A stretch of 39,513 bases of DNA from NCBI GenBank assembly GCA_004347965.1, contig QNVF01000007.1:1-39513 (forward strand), read 5' to 3'. A program made the translations under genes and the position numbers. Positions 16,115 through 23,352 of the stretch are shown here, one piece after another; within the stretch, counting starts at the first letter, position 1, and each line of letters opens with the position of its first letter. The notes under the pieces were generated by a model. That model did not search any database, had not been told where the DNA came from, and saw nothing but the letters and a program-made list of their open reading frames with translations. This DNA is from Candidatus Nezhaarchaeota archaeon WYZ-LMO8 (GTDB taxonomy: Archaea; Thermoproteota; Methanomethylicia; Nezhaarchaeales; WYZ-LMO8).

Positions 16115-16750
16115 ATGATAAGGACCTTAGGTGGGACTTTGTTCTTAAGAAGAGGAATGATGAGTTTAAGAATAATATTATTTCTGCTATTATTACTATT
16201 GCTATCAACCATACTTCCTTGGCTCCTCATACCTATAGCCGCTTACATTGCTTACAAAGTTGGGAGATGGCTCTACAAGCTTGTTAAGAGCCTTAAATGG
16301 CCTAAGGCAGGAGGGAAGAGGAAGGAGCGCGTGAGCAGCGTTTCAACGGTTGGTGACATTCAAGTTTATGAAGTTGAAGGTATTGGACAAGCTCTCGTTG
16401 TGAAGAACGGTCTCGAAGCCCTAGGTTTAGGATGCTTAGAGGTAAGGTCTCTTGGTGGAGGTCGACTTGCTGAGCTTCTTAGTGCTATCGATGCGACGGT
16501 GAAGACAGGATTCGAGAGTAGCTTAATAGTTTCTAAGAGAACGTCGGGGGATGCTTGCTTCATGATCATGATCAAGGTCCGTAAGCCAATGATTAAGGAC
16601 TTCCTGGAGACGGCCAAGGAGGTCGTAGATGACGTGGTTAAGGGGCTTACAGCAGCCATGGGAGCAATTAAGGCTAGGTTGCCGAGGTCTGAGGTTCACG
16701 TATTGGAGTTCGATGACCTCTTAAAAGCTATTAGAGGTGTTGTAGCGTGA
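16115..16750 (+). CDS. Membrane-anchored protein of a HerA/RadA-paralogue operon
   Basis: The 211-residue protein has a leucine-rich hydrophobic hairpin near its N-terminus (about 18-50, with LLLLLLLSTILPWLLIPIA) followed by basic residues. A soluble alpha/beta domain (about 75-210) follows. The pattern LAELLSAIDATVKTGFESS, then a SLIVSKRTSGDACFMIMIKV strand pair and a long helix, resembles the N-terminal domain of VirB4/CedB-type ATPases. Together with the next gene, which overlaps by four bases (GTGA), it would equal the length of a single such ATPase, so this may be its split N-terminal half. The start may also be the ATG at 16157 or 16160. The family assignment is inference. Confidence 0.7.
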   Translation: MIRTLGGTLFLRRGMMSLRIILFLLLLLLLSTILPWLLIPIAAYIAYKVGRWLYKLVKSLKWPKAGGKRKERVSSVSTVGDIQVYEVEGIGQALVVKNGLEALGLGCLEVRSLGGGRLAELLSAIDATVKTGFESSLIVSKRTSGDACFMIMIKVRKPMIKDFLETAKEVVDDVVKGLTAAMGAIKARLPRSEVHVLEFDDLLKAIRGVVA

Positions 16751-18030
16751 GCACCATAGTGGAGGTTGGGTGGATTGTTGATGGGGATGCGGATGCGCTG
16801 GTGGACACATTGAGGATCGATCTCTCTAACGTACATTTGCTAACGGTCAGCGGCGCCTGGAGCTTAAACGCTACTTGCCACTTATTGGGTCAAGTAGCGG
16901 GCTCAGTGAATTTAGTAGTAGTATCTCCTTACACAGCTGAGGGGCCTCAATGGCTTCGGCACTTGAGCCTTGGCTTGAACGCCTCGTTCAACCCCTTTAA
17001 ACCCGTTGGAGACAAGCTAGCATACTCACATTTCATTGCCGACATCTTCAAGGGAGCCTTTAGTCTGAACAATGCGCAAACCTCAGCTTTGAGGAGAGCG
17101 CTGATGAGAGCCTATCTAAGCAGTAAGGAGCCAACCGCTGAGGACGTTCTATCCGCATTAGAGATAGAATCAACCGAACTAACAAACCGAGATTCCATCG
17201 AGCTGATAGAGATCGTGGAGGCGATGTGTAGAGGTAGACTTGGAGCTGCGTGTACTAATCGATTAGAGCTCACGGATCTTCAAGCCATAATCTCGATGTC
17301 TGAGCTGCCACCAAGCTATGCCTCAATTCTATCCATGGCTATGTTAATGTATTTGGTGAAGAATGGCTTTAAAGGGGTCGTAGTACTATGCAACCTCGAT
17401 GTTCTCAGAGAATTCATTGGTTCCGCTTGGAGAAATTTCGTATACCTGGTTAATAAAATGAAGGTCGAACCTTTGACAATCATCGCCTGCACGAGCAGCG
17501 CATCGTTCACGCCACTAGAGTTGAGGACTAGAGCTCACATGATTATTGTCGGCTCACCTTTAACTCCTGAAGATGCCAAGTACGTTAGTGCTATGGTTGG
17601 CCGAAAACGTCTTAAGCTACTCAATAGCAAGGAGAGGTTCGCCTATAACCTCATTTCCTCAAGCGGAGTCATCGAGATACCGCTTGAAGAGACAGTGAAG
17701 ATGCATGTGGAAGAGGAGCTGAAAGCTCTTCTGGAAGCTCCTCGATCAATGCTTCACGCAAAGCTTGGCAATAAAGCTAAGATGGCATACGATATCTTAA
17801 GCTTCTTAAGGGATGGAGCGTCGACGAGAGACTCCGTGATATCTTATGCAATGCATAGGCTCGACGTATCATCGTTGGAGGCCTCAAGGCTTGTTAACAC
17901 ACTACTGATCCATGGACTTGCAAGTGAGGTTGTTGGGGCTGACGGTAAGTATTGGCTCAAGATTACAGTTCGAGGGCTCAACGCTTTAGAGGAGCTTGAA
18001 GCGTTAGAGGGGTGGTTGACACGAGAATAG
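16747..18030 (+). CDS. HerA/VirB4-like protein lacking ATPase motifs, with C-terminal winged helix
   Basis: The 427-residue protein follows the HerA/FtsK-like order. NVHLLTVSGAWSLNAT (28-43) sits where a P-loop GATGSGKS should be, but the lysine is absent. LVVVSPYTAEG replaces the DPHG strand, and FNPFKPVGDKL (81-91) fits the usual LNPL turn. LNNAQTSALRRALMRAYLS matches the helical insertion. GVVVLCNLD (210-218) sits where Walker B should end in DE, and the last strand reads TIIACTSSASFTPLELRTRA. A winged-helix-like domain occupies 340-425. It therefore looks like an inactive structural subunit. GTG start overlaps the previous gene. The homology is by pattern only. Confidence 0.7.
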   Translation: MSTIVEVGWIVDGDADALVDTLRIDLSNVHLLTVSGAWSLNATCHLLGQVAGSVNLVVVSPYTAEGPQWLRHLSLGLNASFNPFKPVGDKLAYSHFIADIFKGAFSLNNAQTSALRRALMRAYLSSKEPTAEDVLSALEIESTELTNRDSIELIEIVEAMCRGRLGAACTNRLELTDLQAIISMSELPPSYASILSMAMLMYLVKNGFKGVVVLCNLDVLREFIGSAWRNFVYLVNKMKVEPLTIIACTSSASFTPLELRTRAHMIIVGSPLTPEDAKYVSAMVGRKRLKLLNSKERFAYNLISSSGVIEIPLEETVKMHVEEELKALLEAPRSMLHAKLGNKAKMAYDILSFLRDGASTRDSVISYAMHRLDVSSLEASRLVNTLLIHGLASEVVGADGKYWLKITVRGLNALEELEALEGWLTRE

Positions 18031-18350
18031 AGAGAAGGGGTAGCTCATTAACTTGGGTTGTGGGAGTATCGTGTAAAGGGCTCTATACAGTCTCATTAAC
18101 ATTGTATAAATCAAGTAGTGGTTGGAGGGTGAAGAGAGAGTTAAGATTGAAGATTAAAAGAGCAGAGGATGAGAGGACCTTATTCATTGAGGATTACAGC
18201 CTACCAGAGTTCCAAGCCATTTTAGAGGCCTTCCAGTCCATGACGTCAGAGATCGACGTCGATGAAAGTGCTCGACGTCTTACCCTCGCTCTTAGAGCAT
18301 CAACGATCATCAACCTTCTCGTTCAAGAGCTCGGAGGTGTCTCTAGGTGA
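18012..18350 (+). CDS. Uncharacterised small protein in the HerA/RadA-paralogue operon
   Basis: This 112-residue protein is not recognised. It begins with beta-strand-like sequence (SLTWVVGVSCKGLYTVSLTL, then basic WRVKRELRLKIKR). An acidic helix follows (PEFQAILEAFQSM), then another helix containing ARRLTLALRASTIINLLVQ. The GTG start lies 19 bases inside the preceding gene, and its own stop overlaps the start of the RadA paralogue gene by four bases. It must therefore be made together with both. Its size and fold pattern suggest an adaptor or single DNA- or protein-binding domain, but that is only a guess. Confidence 0.75.
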   Translation: MVDTRIERRGSSLTWVVGVSCKGLYTVSLTLYKSSSGWRVKRELRLKIKRAEDERTLFIEDYSLPEFQAILEAFQSMTSEIDVDESARRLTLALRASTIINLLVQELGGVSR

Positions 18351-19309
18351 AGGGTGAAGTGAAGCTTGAGGACCTAGAGGGTATAGGACCCAAAACCGCA
18401 GAAAAACTTCGAAGCATTGGTATATGCTCAGCTAAGCACTTATCGCTTTTCAACGTTGATGAGCTCCTCAACTTAGTTGACGTCGATGAGAGGACTTTAA
18501 GGAGAGCTCTAGCTCACGCTAGAAGCATTTTCATGCCGTTAAGGGCTATTAAGGCCTTAGATAACTTGGCTCAAAAGTCTCTACCGCAATTAACAACTGG
18601 TGTCAAGAGCATAGATCTCCTCCTCAATGGTGGTCTAAGGCCTAGAGCAATCTACGAACTGTGTGGGCAACCAGGAGCTGGGAAGACTCAGCTTTGTCTA
18701 CAGCTATCAGTTACAATTCAGCTCTCAGCCAATAAGGGAGGTATTGGAGGTAAATGCTACTTCATGGATACTGAGGGAACCTTCAGCCTCAGCAGGGTCA
18801 AGGTCATAGCCGAGAGGTTTGGGCTCGACTCCGAGTACGCGTTAAGCAACATCTACGTCATAGACGTCATAAACACGGATCATCTACTTCAAGTGATAAC
18901 CTCAGACCTCGTTAGGGCTGTGGAGGATGGAGTGAAGTTAGTGATCGTGGACTCTTTGATGTCGAGGTTTAGAACTGAGTATGCTGGAAGAGAGTCTTTA
19001 GCTTTAAGGCAGAGTAGACTTGGTTATGCGCTTGACTGGCTTGTAAGGATAGCTAGGCTCTATGAGGTCATAGTGATCGTAACAACTCCAGTAATGGAAG
19101 TGCCAGTAGCATTTGTAAGCATAAATGAAAGACTAAGACCTGTTGGAGGCACGACATTAGCTCACGCTACGACTCACAGATTCTTCCTGACCACTAGAAG
19201 TGAAAGGGGCGTGCTTAGAGGTACCATGACCGTCCTAGATAGTCCATCTCTACCTCATGGAGCTATAGCAAGCTACTTGATAACCGACAAAGGGATTGAA
19301 GATGCGTAA
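18347..19309 (+). CDS. RadA/Rad51-family recombinase paralogue
   Basis: The 320-residue protein has an N-terminal helix-hairpin-helix (LEDLEGIGPKTAEKLRSIGI, 8-27). The recombinase core has Walker A GQPGAGKT (107-114), DTEGTF (141-146, catalytic Glu143), Walker B LVIVDS (198-203) and GRESLALRQSRL (214-225). It departs from true RadA. The loop-2 segment reads VTTPVMEVPVAF instead of the usual VTNQVMARPD, losing the glutamine that senses ATP. The polymerisation FxxA motif before the core is not clear (IFMPLRAI). It is likely a mediator-type paralogue with ATP binding kept. GTG start overlaps the upstream gene; a SWIM gene follows directly. Confidence 0.88.
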   Translation: MKGEVKLEDLEGIGPKTAEKLRSIGICSAKHLSLFNVDELLNLVDVDERTLRRALAHARSIFMPLRAIKALDNLAQKSLPQLTTGVKSIDLLLNGGLRPRAIYELCGQPGAGKTQLCLQLSVTIQLSANKGGIGGKCYFMDTEGTFSLSRVKVIAERFGLDSEYALSNIYVIDVINTDHLLQVITSDLVRAVEDGVKLVIVDSLMSRFRTEYAGRESLALRQSRLGYALDWLVRIARLYEVIVIVTTPVMEVPVAFVSINERLRPVGGTTLAHATTHRFFLTTRSERGVLRGTMTVLDSPSLPHGAIASYLITDKGIEDA

Positions 19310-19631
19310 TAGAGAGCCTCGTATGAACGCTAAGATCTTAGACGATCGCATAATAGAGAAGCTCTTAGCGCTAATGGAGAACAAAGGATCTTCCTGGATC
19401 AAGAGGAGCATGAAGAGGGTGCATGATGTTTATGAATGCGACAGGAATACATGGATCGTTAGAGGGAGAAAAAGTCTCGGAGATGAAGAGACAATATACG
19501 TGGTTGAGTATGATGAAGAAAAAGGAAGCTTCAAGTGTACTTGTCACCAACCCTACAAACCCTACGCTAGGAGTAGGAGACGAGCATGCACTCACGTGGG
19601 TGCATGTCTCTTTCATCACATATTTTTCTAA
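19302..19631 (+). CDS. SWIM zinc-finger protein
   Basis: The 109-residue protein ends in a SWIM motif, CxCx(14)CxH, formed by Cys79, Cys81, Cys96 and His98 (FKCTCHQ, then RRRACTHVGACLFHH). A helical region with TWIVRGRKSLGDE and a two-stranded IYVVEY element precedes the motif, as in SWIM proteins. SWIM domains mediate DNA or protein contacts, and the eukaryotic Shu2/SWS1 SWIM proteins act with Rad51 paralogues. Finding it next to a RadA paralogue fits that theme. ATG 19302 has AGGGA seven bases ahead; a TTG at 19296 would add two residues. It overlaps the RadA paralogue gene by eight bases. Confidence 0.88.
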   Translation: MRNREPRMNAKILDDRIIEKLLALMENKGSSWIKRSMKRVHDVYECDRNTWIVRGRKSLGDEETIYVVEYDEEKGSFKCTCHQPYKPYARSRRRACTHVGACLFHHIFF

Positions 19632-19655
19632 CTTCTTAGCATCGAGGTAAGAAAA

Positions 19656-20048
19656 GTGGGAAGATCTTATCTAGTAGTTGGCGACGGCAACAAACCCTTA
19701 CTGAAGTCGCTGGAGATCGCAAAGGGTAAGAGGATTGTGGTCTCTGACAAGCCATTAGAGGTTGATGGTTTCATCGAAATTTTAGATATATTTAAACAGT
19801 TCAATCAAATAGCTTCATTACCTCTAGAGCTTTCAGAGAACGATAGTCTTGTACTAGACCTGTATGCTCACGTCTCTAGACTATCTGCTTTAAGTAGGTA
19901 CGCTAGCGTGAAGTTGTACTTGAGGTTGTGCAGGATGTTGATTGCGTCAGCTAAAGCTAAGTGCTTTAATATCTACATTAATTGTAATAGGAGCTCGAAA
20001 CTTTATGTGAAGCTAAGGGCTACTGTTGACGAGGAGGTGCCTTGCTAA
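19656..20048 (+). CDS. Uncharacterised small alpha/beta protein after the SWIM gene
   Basis: The 130-residue protein is not recognised by family. Its pattern is strand, helix, strand (SYLVVGDGNKPLLKSLEIA, then KRIVVSDKPLE). A second strand LVLDLYAHVSRLSAL follows, then a long helix and FNIYINCNRSSKLYV. This recalls a stripped RecA/Rad51 core with no Walker lysine motif and a Walker-B-like LVLD strand, comparable in spirit to the inactive Rad51-like subunits of the yeast Shu complex. The GTG start has GAGGT about eight bases ahead. Its TAA overlaps the cofE ATG by one base (TAATG). The RecA-fold idea is speculative. Confidence 0.7.
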   Translation: MGRSYLVVGDGNKPLLKSLEIAKGKRIVVSDKPLEVDGFIEILDIFKQFNQIASLPLELSENDSLVLDLYAHVSRLSALSRYASVKLYLRLCRMLIASAKAKCFNIYINCNRSSKLYVKLRATVDEEVPC

Positions 20049-20806
20049 TGGAGGTGAAGATCATACCGATAAGAGGCATACCAGTACCAGTCAAACCTGG
20101 AGATGACATAGCGAAACTCATATGCGAAGCAGCAGAAAGGCAGGGGACACCGCTGCTTGACGGCGACATCCTCGTCGTCTCCCAGAAGATAGTTTCGAAA
20201 GCTTGTGGTCACATATTCAGGCTAAGTGAGGTGAAGCCATCAGAAGAGGCAGTTAAGATATCAAGGATCTTGGAGAAGTCTCCAGAGCTTGTAGAAATAA
20301 TACTTAGAGAAACCAATAGAATAGTCAGGCTTAAGAACAAGCACATAATATGCGAAACCAAACATGGCTTTGTTTGCGCCAATGCTGGAGTGGATGTCTC
20401 CAACGTTGATGGAGGTTTAAGTGCGGTGACCTTACCCCTAGACCCTGACAAGGAGGCATCTAAGATAAGAGAGACAGTAAAGAAAATGAAGGGAGTGGAC
20501 ATTGCGGTCATAATTAGTGACACTCATGGCAGAGCTTTCAGGAGAGGTCAAGTGAATGTGGCGATAGGCGTAGCTGGGATGAAACCTTTGAGGGACAGGA
20601 GGGGGGAGAGAGACCTCTTCGGCTACATCCTCAAGTTCAAATTCATAGCCATAGTCGATGAGATAGCATCTGCAGCTGAGCTAGTAATGGGTCAAGCCGA
20701 TGAAGGTGTTCCAGCAGCAATCATAAGAGGACTAAGGTATGAAAGAGACGAGTCTGCATCAATTAAGGATCTTGTAATGTCTCCAGAGGAGGACTTGTTC
20801 CGTTAA
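20048..20806 (+). CDS. cofE: Coenzyme F420-0:L-glutamate ligase
   Basis: The 252-residue enzyme carries the CofE pattern. IIPIRGIPVPVKPGDDIAKL is at the N-terminus, followed by DGDILVVSQKIVSKACG, the glutamate-rich ILRETNRIVRLKN, ETKHGFVCANAGVDVSNV and VIISDTHGRAFRRGQVNVAI. It adds glutamates to F420-0 using GTP. The start is ATG 20048 with GGAGGT nine bases ahead, overlapping the preceding stop. It is the last gene of the tight operon and appears unrelated to recombination, so it may simply share the transcript. With the F420-type oxidoreductase at the window's left end it indicates an F420-using archaeon. Confidence 0.95.
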   Translation: MEVKIIPIRGIPVPVKPGDDIAKLICEAAERQGTPLLDGDILVVSQKIVSKACGHIFRLSEVKPSEEAVKISRILEKSPELVEIILRETNRIVRLKNKHIICETKHGFVCANAGVDVSNVDGGLSAVTLPLDPDKEASKIRETVKKMKGVDIAVIISDTHGRAFRRGQVNVAIGVAGMKPLRDRRGERDLFGYILKFKFIAIVDEIASAAELVMGQADEGVPAAIIRGLRYERDESASIKDLVMSPEEDLFR

Positions 20807-20832
20807 TTTAAGCCTAAGCGAAGAGTTTAAAA

Positions 20833-20871
20833 CTGACCAGCTACAGAAGTAGCAGACTACCACGAGGTCAG
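20833..20871 (+). promoter_or_regulatory. Nested inverted repeats before alba
   Basis: CTGACC (20833-20838) can pair with GGTCAG (20866-20871), enclosing GCTAC-AGAA-GTAGC (20840-20853). TATA-like boxes at about 20802-20811 or 20825-20832 bracket it. Depending on which is used, this is either a structured mRNA leader or a DNA operator. The GGAGGT ribosome site at 20878-20883 follows closely. Confidence 0.35.
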
Positions 20872-20891
20872 CGATTCGGAGGTAGCAAGAA

Positions 20892-21182
20892 ATGAGCAAA
20901 CCAAGACCTGGAGAGAATGTTGTCCTTGTTGGGAACAAACCAACTATGAATTATGTGCTTGCAACAGTAATACAATTCAACCAAGGAGCTGACAAGGTCG
21001 TCATAAAGGCTAGAGGAAGGGCTATATCGAAGGCTGTCGATGCAGCTGAGATAGTTAAGACGAGGTTCCTCATGAACCAGGTAGAGATAACTGATGTAAA
21101 GATAGGGACAGAGAAAGTCGGTGAAGGCGAGCAGTCCAGAAACGTCTCCACAATAGAGATAACGTTGGAGAGAAAGAAGTAG
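20892..21182 (+). CDS. albA: Alba chromatin protein
   Basis: The 96-residue protein is a clear Alba. [20 protein letters not shown] opens the fold and carries the region with the acetylatable lysine. [20 protein letters not shown] and [20 protein letters not shown] follow, then a basic end. It binds double-stranded DNA and RNA and is a major archaeal chromatin protein; lysine acetylation lowers its affinity and Sir2 reverses this in Sulfolobus. The ATG has GGAGGT eight bases ahead. Its own promoter lies in the 85-base gap after cofE, and a hairpin with a T run follows the gene. Confidence 0.96.
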   Translation: MSKPRPGENVVLVGNKPTMNYVLATVIQFNQGADKVVIKARGRAISKAVDAAEIVKTRFLMNQVEITDVKIGTEKVGEGEQSRNVSTIEITLERKK

Positions 21183-21190
21183 ATCAAAGC

Positions 21191-21216
21191 AAAAGTTCTA
21201 GACTTCAACTTTTTTA
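21191..21216 (+). terminator. Hairpin plus T run after alba
   Basis: AAAAGTT (21191-21197) pairs with AACTTTT (21207-21213), followed directly by more T residues. This is a good candidate terminator for the highly expressed alba message. Confidence 0.5.
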
Positions 21217-21344
21217 TCCCCCTTTATTTCAATACAATTACCTACTTTAGACCAAATTACCTGGTGTAAATGGAAATTGCTCACCATGACGAAAAGACAT
21301 CGGAGGTAGGAACATCATAAAATTTCTGTGGAAGGAGATGATCT

Positions 21345-22592
21345 CTAGAGCTCCTTAACTTCAAATCCTCTCTCTGCTAAAGCTCTTTTAACTTCTGTTG
21401 AACCAACTTGAACTGCTAGAACTGCATGCCCACTAGGCCACTCAGATAGGACATCTAATGCCTTGGACTTGAGCTTAATGGTTACCTGAGTTCTGCACAA
21501 GTTCTTAAGTTCAAGCTGACTTCTATCGACATAGCATTCGACTACGTAGGCATTTTTGAGTTGATGATCACACCCAATCATGACCGCTCTTCCTCGTCTT
21601 ATTGGTACGTCGACAGCAACGCTCTTACCAGTCTCAAAGTGGCTCTTTAACTTCAAATCACCTTCGTTAGAAGCTAGTGTAATTGGTGCAGTACAGTGAG
21701 CTAATATCAATGTGTCTTCTGATTCTACTGCGGCTATGTTGCCCATGAATGGTTGTGTGAGCTCCCTTATTGTCATCATGCATGCTGCTGCCTGAACATC
21801 GGCTTCGCATACTCCTAAAATTTCATTTGCAGAAAGTAGGGATATGGCTAAGCAAGGAGTGACGTTAATTCTCTTTATGACCTCGAAACAATCAATGGTA
21901 AACACGTCACATTTAAATCTTTTAAGGACATCATTTACAGCTTCCTTCAAAGCCAGGCTTAGTTGAAGCTCCCGCATTGGCACATCAACCTTGCCTCTAA
22001 ACCATGAGAAGAACTTGTGGATAAGCTCGGTATCCTGCTTATGCTTTTCAAGATATCTTTCAAGCTCCTCCTGCGTTAAGTGTTTGACTTTGACCTTGAA
22101 CCTTCGCGCTATGATTGCTGGACAAGTAACATCAAAGGTTCTCGGAGAAACCTCGCCCAAGATAGTCATGCTTTTCTTAAAGTCAGGGCCTTCACTCTTA
22201 ATCTTGATCTTGCCGTTAATTAAATCAATTGTTGCTAGTTCAACATCAAGTCCTAGACGTCTGATACGAGAACGAGCTTCTAAACTCGATGGAAGTGAAT
22301 TACTCTCATCGTGGGCAATGAGTGTAATGGTGGAGTTACACCACTTCGCTACTTCAACTGCTGATTTAGATGTACCACCAGTAAGATGTAATACGGCTAA
22401 CGGTCCATCAAGGTCCAGGATCCTATGTTTAATAGCCCATACCTCCTCGATTGATGATACTGGCTCAGCTACCATGTTTATTTCAAGTCCCGAATCCTCC
22501 ATGGCCTTTAAGATCCTCTTTAGGATTATTGTTTGCTGCATTTGTGGGTGAACCCGAGAGACGAGAGCAATAACGAATACCTTTCTGCTCAT
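21345..22592 (-). CDS. L-fucose/L-arabinose isomerase-like protein
   Basis: The 415-residue protein resembles the COG2407 group related to fucose and arabinose isomerases. The N-terminal part has Rossmann-like strands with LAVLHLTGGTSKSAVEVAKW. The C-terminal half holds candidate metal ligands in FTIDCFEV, GVCEADVQAAACMM and LILAHCTAP. The substrate is unknown, and many archaeal members are not true fucose isomerases. The ATG is preceded by GGAGG and an AT-rich TATA-like site near 22632-22643. No sugar-uptake genes lie beside it, so a sugar catabolic role is not supported by context. Confidence 0.72.
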   Translation of the reverse strand: MSRKVFVIALVSRVHPQMQQTIILKRILKAMEDSGLEINMVAEPVSSIEEVWAIKHRILDLDGPLAVLHLTGGTSKSAVEVAKWCNSTITLIAHDESNSLPSSLEARSRIRRLGLDVELATIDLINGKIKIKSEGPDFKKSMTILGEVSPRTFDVTCPAIIARRFKVKVKHLTQEELERYLEKHKQDTELIHKFFSWFRGKVDVPMRELQLSLALKEAVNDVLKRFKCDVFTIDCFEVIKRINVTPCLAISLLSANEILGVCEADVQAAACMMTIRELTQPFMGNIAAVESEDTLILAHCTAPITLASNEGDLKLKSHFETGKSVAVDVPIRRGRAVMIGCDHQLKNAYVVECYVDRSQLELKNLCRTQVTIKLKSKALDVLSEWPSGHAVLAVQVGSTEVKRALAERGFEVKEL

Positions 22593-22736
22593 TAACTAGC
22601 CTCCTAGCCACACCTCTAAGCCTTCCAAATATGAATTTAAGCTATTCAAGACGTGCCTCCATAGAACAAGAAGGCTTAAGGGAAAAAGGTAATTTCTGCA
22701 TCTCAATCCTTGAAAAGCTCATTACATAATAGGAAG

Positions 22737-22836
22737 CGTTGAAAAATGTTGTAGACTTCATTTTAGAGATCATTAGAATAGCTAGCATCTAAAATGAGCT
22801 TGAATTTGAGCTATGAAAACAACAATGCAATCAACG
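22737..22836. repeat. Nested inverted repeats; candidate structured RNA
   Basis: Three inverted pairs are nested in order within a gene-free stretch: CGTTGA (22737-22742) with TCAACG (22831-22836), TGTTGT (22747-22752) with ACAACA (22819-22824), and TCATTTTAGA (22758-22767) with TCTAAAATGA (22788-22797). A small GCTT/GAGC hairpin could form in the right arm. It may encode a structured RNA or be a remnant of a mobile element. The AT-rich composition makes chance pairing possible. The rest of 22593-22869 shows only promoter-like sequence for the gene to its left. Confidence 0.3.
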
Positions 22837-22869
22837 AATACTTTTGTAGTTACAACTCTGTTTAATATT

Positions 22870-23172
22870 TTAACCCTGTGGAGCCCCTTCAGATCCCTTA
22901 AGTATCTTGCTTATTTTCGAGTAGCCCATTAACACTAGTAGCACTGTTAAGTCATTGACGTTTATCTTGCCTTTAACCCCCATCTTCTTCAATCTCTTAG
23001 TGAATTCTTTAAGCATTGCGAATATCTCGTCGGGCATAGATATTTGATGAGTTTTCCCCGTTAGGGCTATGGTCTTAAGGGCATAGGTCCTCGCATAAAC
23101 TTCCTTAAGATCTTCCAATGTTGAAATCTCCTTTGTTTCTAATTCGTTTATTAACTGCTCGATCTTGGGCAT
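22870..23172 (-). CDS. Small uncharacterised helical protein
   Basis: The 100-residue protein is not recognised. It is mostly helical: IEQLINELETKEISTLEDLK, then a segment KTHQISMPDEIFAMLKEFTK and a hydrophobic stretch NDLTVLLVLMGYSKISKIL. The ATG follows GAGGTGATT, a good ribosome site, and codon use is like its neighbours, so it is likely a real gene. It is a single gene with nothing nearby that suggests a role. Confidence 0.72.
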   Translation of the reverse strand: MPKIEQLINELETKEISTLEDLKEVYARTYALKTIALTGKTHQISMPDEIFAMLKEFTKRLKKMGVKGKINVNDLTVLLVLMGYSKISKILKGSEGAPQG

Positions 23173-23352
23173 ACCAAATCACCTCGAAGTGAACGCTTAG
23201 CTACTAGAATGAGTCTACTTATAAGATTTTCACTTTGTGGAAGTAATATTAGTTGCTAAAATTATTTGTTATAATGCACGATAAAAATGAAAGGTTTAAG
23301 GTACTAATATGGAGAGCTCAATCACCGTGTTGTGCTAACTGTTTGTTGAGCC

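Noticed and set aside
18347-19309. Calling this the main RadA recombinase
   Set aside because: The loop-2 glutamine and polymerisation motif differ from canonical RadA, and it sits in a paralogue-type operon with a SWIM gene.
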